From the NCBI GenBank assembly GCA_046565505.1, contig JBKHYJ010000050.1, positions 37,485-101,484 of the forward strand: a DNA stretch of 64,000 nt, read 5' to 3'. The DNA comes from JBKHYJ01 sp046565505 (GTDB lineage: Bacteria > Acidobacteriota > Blastocatellia > UBA7656). Made by a program: the position numbers and the translations under genes. Below are positions 59,878 to 64,000 of this stretch, in pieces. Each line of letters opens with the position of its first letter. Position 1 is the first letter of the stretch. The notes beneath the pieces were generated by a model. It ran no database searches. It was not told where the DNA came from and worked only from the letters and a program-made list of their open reading frames with translations.

Positions 59878-60699
59878 TCAGGCCAAATATGGCGGGGCTT
59901 CACTCAGGTTCTCAATTATAGTTTTTCTGATTCTTTCAAACCCGCTCAATATATTCTCGTTCGGCGGCGCTCCCCTATAATGAATTGCATCTCTACCCAA
60001 ATGATCAATCACACTAAACCCCATCCTTGCCGCCGAACTGTTCCCTTCAAAAGTAAATAGAAACAGAGGAACGCCGAGCCTGCCTGCGAGCAAAATGGAA
60101 GGTAGCCAGGAGTTGTAGTTCGGGCCTTTGGTTCTAAAATAGGTTGCGGGATTTGCTCTGTGACTGCCCAGCGGGTTCTTCTGCGTATAGATGTTCTCTA
60201 CGATCGCCAATACCCTGCCTTCCTTAAGAATAAAGCCATCAATATTTCCGCCCCATGCCAGACCCGCTTTGGCCAGTTCTGTATCAAACACCGACCCCGC
60301 GATGCGGGGCGTCGCCTCGTAGATGGGCTTCTGTTGATTCGTGTGCTTAATTCTTCTCCACCAGGCAGGAAACTGCTCGCGCGCCATCTTTTCAAGGCGC
60401 TTGAAGCGGAAGCTTTCATTCTCGATTACCTGATAGACAGTGATCTCGTCCGACTCGTATACCAAAAACAAGAGGGGGATGCGCAGTATGTTCGACAGGG
60501 TAAATTTGGCTTCTAATTCAGGTAGTGTAATAACCTTCTTGAAATCCAGTCCTTCGCCTTCATCGAGTTCAAATGCTTCAATCCCCGCCGTGAATTCGCG
60601 GCTATCGCTGAGAGTCAGCCCCCCGAGATTAAAGATGGCGAGTGATTCAAAAAGGCTTTTGGTGAATTCATGTGTCCGCTCGGTCGATCTGATCCGCAT
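59878..60699 (-). CDS. Putative restriction endonuclease (PD-(D/E)XK-like)
   Basis: The 273-residue protein has GGNIDGFILKEGRVLAIVEN, where D...E(N) spacing is compatible with a PD-(D/E)XK nuclease core, though the Lys is not clear. I chose ATG 60699 (GGGAGAG upstream); a TTG 27 nt upstream is in frame. It follows the type IIG-like gene on the same strand after 58 nt, which fits a restriction partner. No close family is recognised. Confidence 0.5.
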   Translation of the reverse strand: MRIRSTERTHEFTKSLFESLAIFNLGGLTLSDSREFTAGIEAFELDEGEGLDFKKVITLPELEAKFTLSNILRIPLLFLVYESDEITVYQVIENESFRFKRLEKMAREQFPAWWRRIKHTNQQKPIYEATPRIAGSVFDTELAKAGLAWGGNIDGFILKEGRVLAIVENIYTQKNPLGSHRANPATYFRTKGPNYNSWLPSILLAGRLGVPLFLFTFEGNSSAARMGFSVIDHLGRDAIHYRGAPPNENILSGFERIRKTIIENLSEAPPYLA

Positions 60700-60757
60700 G
60701 GCTGTACTCTCTCCCTGTATTAGCAATCAGGGTGAAACCTGCGCCCGGCGCCCAGGT

Positions 60758-63562
60758 CTAGGGGACCGCGTCCTCAACAATGGCTATTTCTTCGTCACTG
60801 ATACCATATAACCTGTAGACTAATCGATCGATCTGGTGGCCGGTGTCATTAATGTGCTGCCGCAGAGCATTCCTTTCATAACTTGTCCTCGCGCCCAGCA
60901 TCTCACTATTCAACGTGAGCATGCGGTCAACGAGGGTAGTCATCTTTTGGTGAAGCTCTTTGTCGGCAGGGTCGGAAAGATCGATGGGTCTTATGGGCAG
61001 ATTGTCTAACTGATATTTTTGGAACTCAGGGAATATATCCTTCTTCTTCGTCGTGAAATACTTCTTAAAAAAATAGTTCATCAGCTTGGAGTTAATGAGC
61101 CCCAGGAAGTATTCCAGAGACATGTCCGACTGGTTCAATGCGCCATATAAATTCTTGGTGTAGCAATAACCCTCCCCGTCGATGGTCGCGGTGATGTCCG
61201 AACAGACCCGCCTGATTAATATTTTCTCGCCGACCTGGGAATGAGACAGGAGGCGCTTAACTTCGGCAGCGCCGGGGTCGACATATGTCCGGCCATAGGC
61301 GGTGAAATATCTGCCGACATCTTCGCCCAACAGAGTCATTACGCCCTCGGCCGAATCCCTTACCGCCTTCTTGCCGATCTCCATCCCCCGCTTTATGGAT
61401 AAGAAAGAGGAAAGCGGCTTGGCGCATTTCTTTATCTTTTTGATGATCGCCAAATCTAATTCCGTTAGATAGATGTTGAATATCAGGTTAGGGAAGTTGC
61501 GAAAGCTCCGCTGGCGGATAGAGTTTGCCCATTCTAAGCTCCCTCTTTTACTCAGAACCTCGATCTCGACTTTACCGTGGTTTCTCGACTTGCTCGTCAG
61601 CACACTAATGGCGCATTCAGTATTAACACCTTTGAACGCTTGGCCCACATCGGATATCCTCAATATGCTCGACCCCATCATGCGCCGCCTGGTTGCCTCT
61701 GCATCCAGGTTGAAAAGCAAGAACTTCGGCGTGATAAATGCAAAGTAACCGCCCGCCCGTAATAGATTCAACGCCCTCTCGATGAACAGCAGGTATAGAT
61801 CGGCCTGGCCCTCGGCCGAATACTTATTCTTGAAGTAGGAGAGTTGACGTCTTTCCAGGCGCTCAGCTCTCACATACGGGGGGTTACCTATCACGGCATG
61901 AAATCCGCCTTCTCCCATTATCTCTTCAAATTCATCCTCCCAGGCAAACGCATTCATGTGATGGCGTTCTTCCTCGTCGAGAAACTCCGCCTGCTCGCCT
62001 TCATAGAAGTCAGCCTCGATTAATGAATTGCCACATTTGATGTTGCTACTCAAATCAGGCAGAGAACGCCCGTGGAAGAGTCTCAACTGAGCTGACAGTG
62101 TTTCTTCGGACTCCCCCTCGAGCACCTTTAACAGGAGCGATAGTTTAGTGACTTCTACGGCTTGGGCATCAATATCTACACCGTATATGTTATTGAGAAG
62201 TACGCGCTTGCGCTCAGCGGCGGTCAGCCGCCGCTCTCCGGTTGCCCCCCGGTAAAGTTGCCGCGTGTGCTTCTCCGGGCCATCGGCAATATACCAATTG
62301 AGGTGCCAGTCGAGCAGATATTGATAGGCGCCGATTAAGAACGAGCCCGAGCCGCAGGCCGGATCAAGTATCCTGAATTTGGCGACCTGCTTTGGCGTCT
62401 TACCCTCACAGAGCCGGCCGACCGTGTGCTTGACTATGTATTCAACTATGTAGGCGGGCGTATAGTAGACTCCCCCCGCCTTCCTCACTTCAGGCTTGTC
62501 TTCGACTTTCGCCTGATGGCAGGGCGTTAGCCTGATGACCTTGCCTAGGAATTGCTCATAGACTTGACCGAGTATATCGGCCGAGATGACCGAGAACTCA
62601 TACGGGCTGTCGGGGTAATAGAGGCCCTTGATGATCTCCCTGAGAGGCTTATCATCAATATCAAGCCTGGGCGTCATTGGGTCGGGCGGCTCAGGGCGAC
62701 CTTTTTCATGTTGAAAATGAAATAACCCGGAATTGTATCTTTCATCTGCTCGATGAAATAAAGTGATCAGGTTTTTATAAACTTCACCTGTGTGTAGAAG
62801 CTCTAAAAGCCCGCCATACCTTTCAATCCGTCGGTCTTCACAAATACGAAGGAAGATAATCCGATCAATTGTTCGCTGCACGGCAAAATTGAGGTCGCGC
62901 TGAGTTAAGCCCGGATTTCTTAGGGCCAGATTGCGCGCCAGAGAGTCCCGCCAGGATTCAATCTCTCGAAGTAGGGCGGCATCTACCTCAACAGTTCCTT
63001 TTTTTACCTTATTTGACTCAGCATACTGGTCGAATGATCCCCTTAGCACGGCCTCCCTGGAGAAAATGGAGGTAATTTCTCCCCAACGCTGCTCATAATC
63101 GCTGTAGTGTAAGTACAGTATTCGAGCAGTAGATGGCTTATCATTTTTTTCCGGCCTAACGCGGCCATCGTAAACGATGAATTCTTCAAAGTCGGTGAGT
63201 ATGCTGAGAGGCAGCTTCGCTGACCAGGCATAGCGCCGGAGCCGGAACGCGGGGGTAGGATCATCTTTGAGGTTGATGGAGGGTTTCTTTGCCTCAAGGA
63301 AAAATTTGCGAACCCCACCTGCGCGGAAACAATAATCAGGCGCTTTTATGGCTCCCCCGGGTTTTATTGCGCCTTCGTGTATTACATCTTTATGCGCCTC
63401 CGCATGACCAAACTTGTTGCCGATGTCCCAGCCGAGGGCTTCAAAAAATGGCTCGATGAATTCGCGTCGAATCCGGGTTTCATCATACCGGCGACACTTA
63501 TAATCGTCACGATGGCGGTCAAACCGCTCAATTAATCTCAGGACATCTTGGGGGATACTCAT
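60758..63562 (-). CDS. Type IIG-like restriction-modification enzyme
   Basis: The 934-residue protein has an N-terminal nuclease-like domain: APDYCFRAGGVRKFFLEAKK (PD...EAK). A helical linker leads to the N6-adenine methyltransferase: motif I RILDPACGSGSFLIGAYQYL and motif IV VIGNPPYVRAERLERRQLSY. The C-terminal 300 residues look like a target-recognition domain. It methylates adenine and cuts in one polypeptide. It is downstream-facing with the nuclease-like gene as its likely partner. Confidence 0.85.
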   Translation of the reverse strand: MSIPQDVLRLIERFDRHRDDYKCRRYDETRIRREFIEPFFEALGWDIGNKFGHAEAHKDVIHEGAIKPGGAIKAPDYCFRAGGVRKFFLEAKKPSINLKDDPTPAFRLRRYAWSAKLPLSILTDFEEFIVYDGRVRPEKNDKPSTARILYLHYSDYEQRWGEITSIFSREAVLRGSFDQYAESNKVKKGTVEVDAALLREIESWRDSLARNLALRNPGLTQRDLNFAVQRTIDRIIFLRICEDRRIERYGGLLELLHTGEVYKNLITLFHRADERYNSGLFHFQHEKGRPEPPDPMTPRLDIDDKPLREIIKGLYYPDSPYEFSVISADILGQVYEQFLGKVIRLTPCHQAKVEDKPEVRKAGGVYYTPAYIVEYIVKHTVGRLCEGKTPKQVAKFRILDPACGSGSFLIGAYQYLLDWHLNWYIADGPEKHTRQLYRGATGERRLTAAERKRVLLNNIYGVDIDAQAVEVTKLSLLLKVLEGESEETLSAQLRLFHGRSLPDLSSNIKCGNSLIEADFYEGEQAEFLDEEERHHMNAFAWEDEFEEIMGEGGFHAVIGNPPYVRAERLERRQLSYFKNKYSAEGQADLYLLFIERALNLLRAGGYFAFITPKFLLFNLDAEATRRRMMGSSILRISDVGQAFKGVNTECAISVLTSKSRNHGKVEIEVLSKRGSLEWANSIRQRSFRNFPNLIFNIYLTELDLAIIKKIKKCAKPLSSFLSIKRGMEIGKKAVRDSAEGVMTLLGEDVGRYFTAYGRTYVDPGAAEVKRLLSHSQVGEKILIRRVCSDITATIDGEGYCYTKNLYGALNQSDMSLEYFLGLINSKLMNYFFKKYFTTKKKDIFPEFQKYQLDNLPIRPIDLSDPADKELHQKMTTLVDRMLTLNSEMLGARTSYERNALRQHINDTGHQIDRLVYRLYGISDEEIAIVEDAVP

Positions 63563-63766
63563 AAACTATGAACTCGCGCTTGTAAGCTGCTTTAGACAGA
63601 TAACGCCGAAAACGCTAATCTTTTATGTCATACAACAGAATTTTACAACTCCCTTTTGGGCCCGGCTCCTCCCCCTCTCGAATGCTTCAACTCAGAAATG
63701 CGGGAGCGGGGCCGTCATCTCGAATAGTCAGATACACACGCTATTCTCAATTCGGCATTCAAGTAG

Positions 63767-63890
63767 GCCATCAAATGGAATGTGATCCTGCGGAACCCGG
63801 CAGAGCATGTTGAACTTCCAAAGAAAGAGCGCGAGGAGATGCAGGCGCTTACGCCGAAGCAAGGCGCGCAGTTCCTAGAGCGGTTCTCAA
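63767..63890 (+). pseudogene. Integrase fragment
   Basis: After TAG 63764 the frame reads AIKWNVILRNPAEHVELPKK and EEMQALTPKQGAQFLE, which is the core-binding domain end of a tyrosine recombinase. The catalytic domain and head are absent. The homology stops just before the IS630-type transposase, so the IS probably broke it or lies beside it. Confidence 0.55.
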
Positions 63891-64000
63891 TTGCGTTTAG
63901 CCTTAGAGTAGCTCAGCATAGGAGGTATGAAACCCTACTCGAATGACTTGCGCCGCAGAATCGTTGAGGCTTACGACAGCGGCGAGTACTCGCTGGACGA
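63891..64000 (+). mobile_element. IS630-type element, left end (partial)
   Basis: The transposase gene starts inside and leaves the window. The terminal repeat cannot be defined from one end. The position is approximate. Confidence 0.5.
63927..64000 (+). CDS. IS630-type transposase, N-terminal fragment
   Basis: From ATG 63927 the frame reads MKPYSNDLRRRIVEAYDSGE and YSLDE, the typical helix-turn-helix start of IS630-family transposases. Only 24 codons fit before the window ends. GGAGG is unusually close (1 nt) to the ATG. Confidence 0.65.
   Translation, partial: MKPYSNDLRRRIVEAYDSGEYSLD

Noticed and set aside
63625..63813. 62-codon frame before the integrase fragment
   Set aside because: No ribosome site and it overlaps the fragment in another frame.
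1..64000. CRISPR array
   Set aside because: No regularly spaced repeat of 20-40 nt was seen; the only tandem repeats are the short ones at the att sites.

Overview
The window looks like a chromosomal segment of a high-GC, Gram-negative-type bacterium carrying a lower-GC genomic island. The flanking genes are GC-rich. An Asn-Thr-rich lipoprotein L,D-transpeptidase, a malyl-CoA lyase/mesaconyl-CoA hydratase pair, exported small proteins and very large multi-GAF kinases together suggest Acidobacteriota, perhaps Blastocatellia. This assignment is inferred from gene style, not from a marker gene.

Region 1 (1-15.6 kb) is chromosomal. It holds the end of a LysR regulator, an exported transglutaminase-like protein, a large cytochrome c/beta-propeller protein, a two-TM membrane protein, a BON-domain protein, an unknown gene, an orotate phosphoribosyltransferase, an exported alpha/beta hydrolase, a two-gene CoA-ester operon, an L,D-transpeptidase lipoprotein and an M23 peptidase. 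Several convergent pairs are separated by perfect GC-rich hairpins.

Region 2 (15.6-42.2 kb) is an integrated element in tRNA-Ala(GGC). A 48-nt direct repeat of the tRNA 3' end (one mismatch) marks both ends, and tandem 12-bp repeats lie just inside each end. Its integrase has an in-frame TAG. It carries an excisionase-like HTH, a rolling-circle HUH Rep and an IS200-type transposon. Its cargo is dominated by pyrimidine-nucleotide chemistry: a membrane-anchored dUTPase/dCTP-deaminase-fold protein, a thymidylate-synthase homologue whose substrate-selecting Asn is Asp (a dCMP-hydroxymethylase signature), a cytidine deaminase, PyrE, PyrF, a further phosphoribosyltransferase and an S-adenosylhomocysteine-hydrolase-like protein. 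It also carries a cytosine-5 methyltransferase, Vsr and a Cas4-like nuclease-helicase, a PAS sensor fused to a nucleoside-deoxyribosyltransferase-like domain, a HEPN remnant and a run of tiny zinc-finger/HNH proteins. The operon at 37.5-42.0 kb (HTH, unknown, PRTase, SAHH-like, PyrF) with divergent PyrE and PAS-NDT genes is the best candidate for an undescribed system.

Region 3 (42.2-44.2 kb) starts with a truncated second integrase abutting the attR, which suggests tandem element accretion. It continues with two small cysteine-rich exported proteins, an RNA-only stretch (a multibranched RNA with an extended -10 promoter, then a long hairpin and a strong terminator) and tRNA-Glu(TTC).

Region 4 (44.5-58.7 kb) is a signalling cluster: two giant multi-GAF histidine kinases, each preceded by a near-identical promoter and a short MNTEH-starting ORF, a stand-alone receiver, a receiver fused to a two-TM domain resembling the TRADD-N-associated membrane domain, and a receiver/kinase-like/winged-helix regulator. 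The layout resembles multicomponent conflict or programmed-response systems and is the second major candidate.

Region 5 (59-64 kb) has a J-domain membrane protein, a putative PD-(D/E)XK nuclease beside a type IIG-like restriction-modification enzyme, an integrase fragment and the first codons of an IS630-type transposase running off the end.
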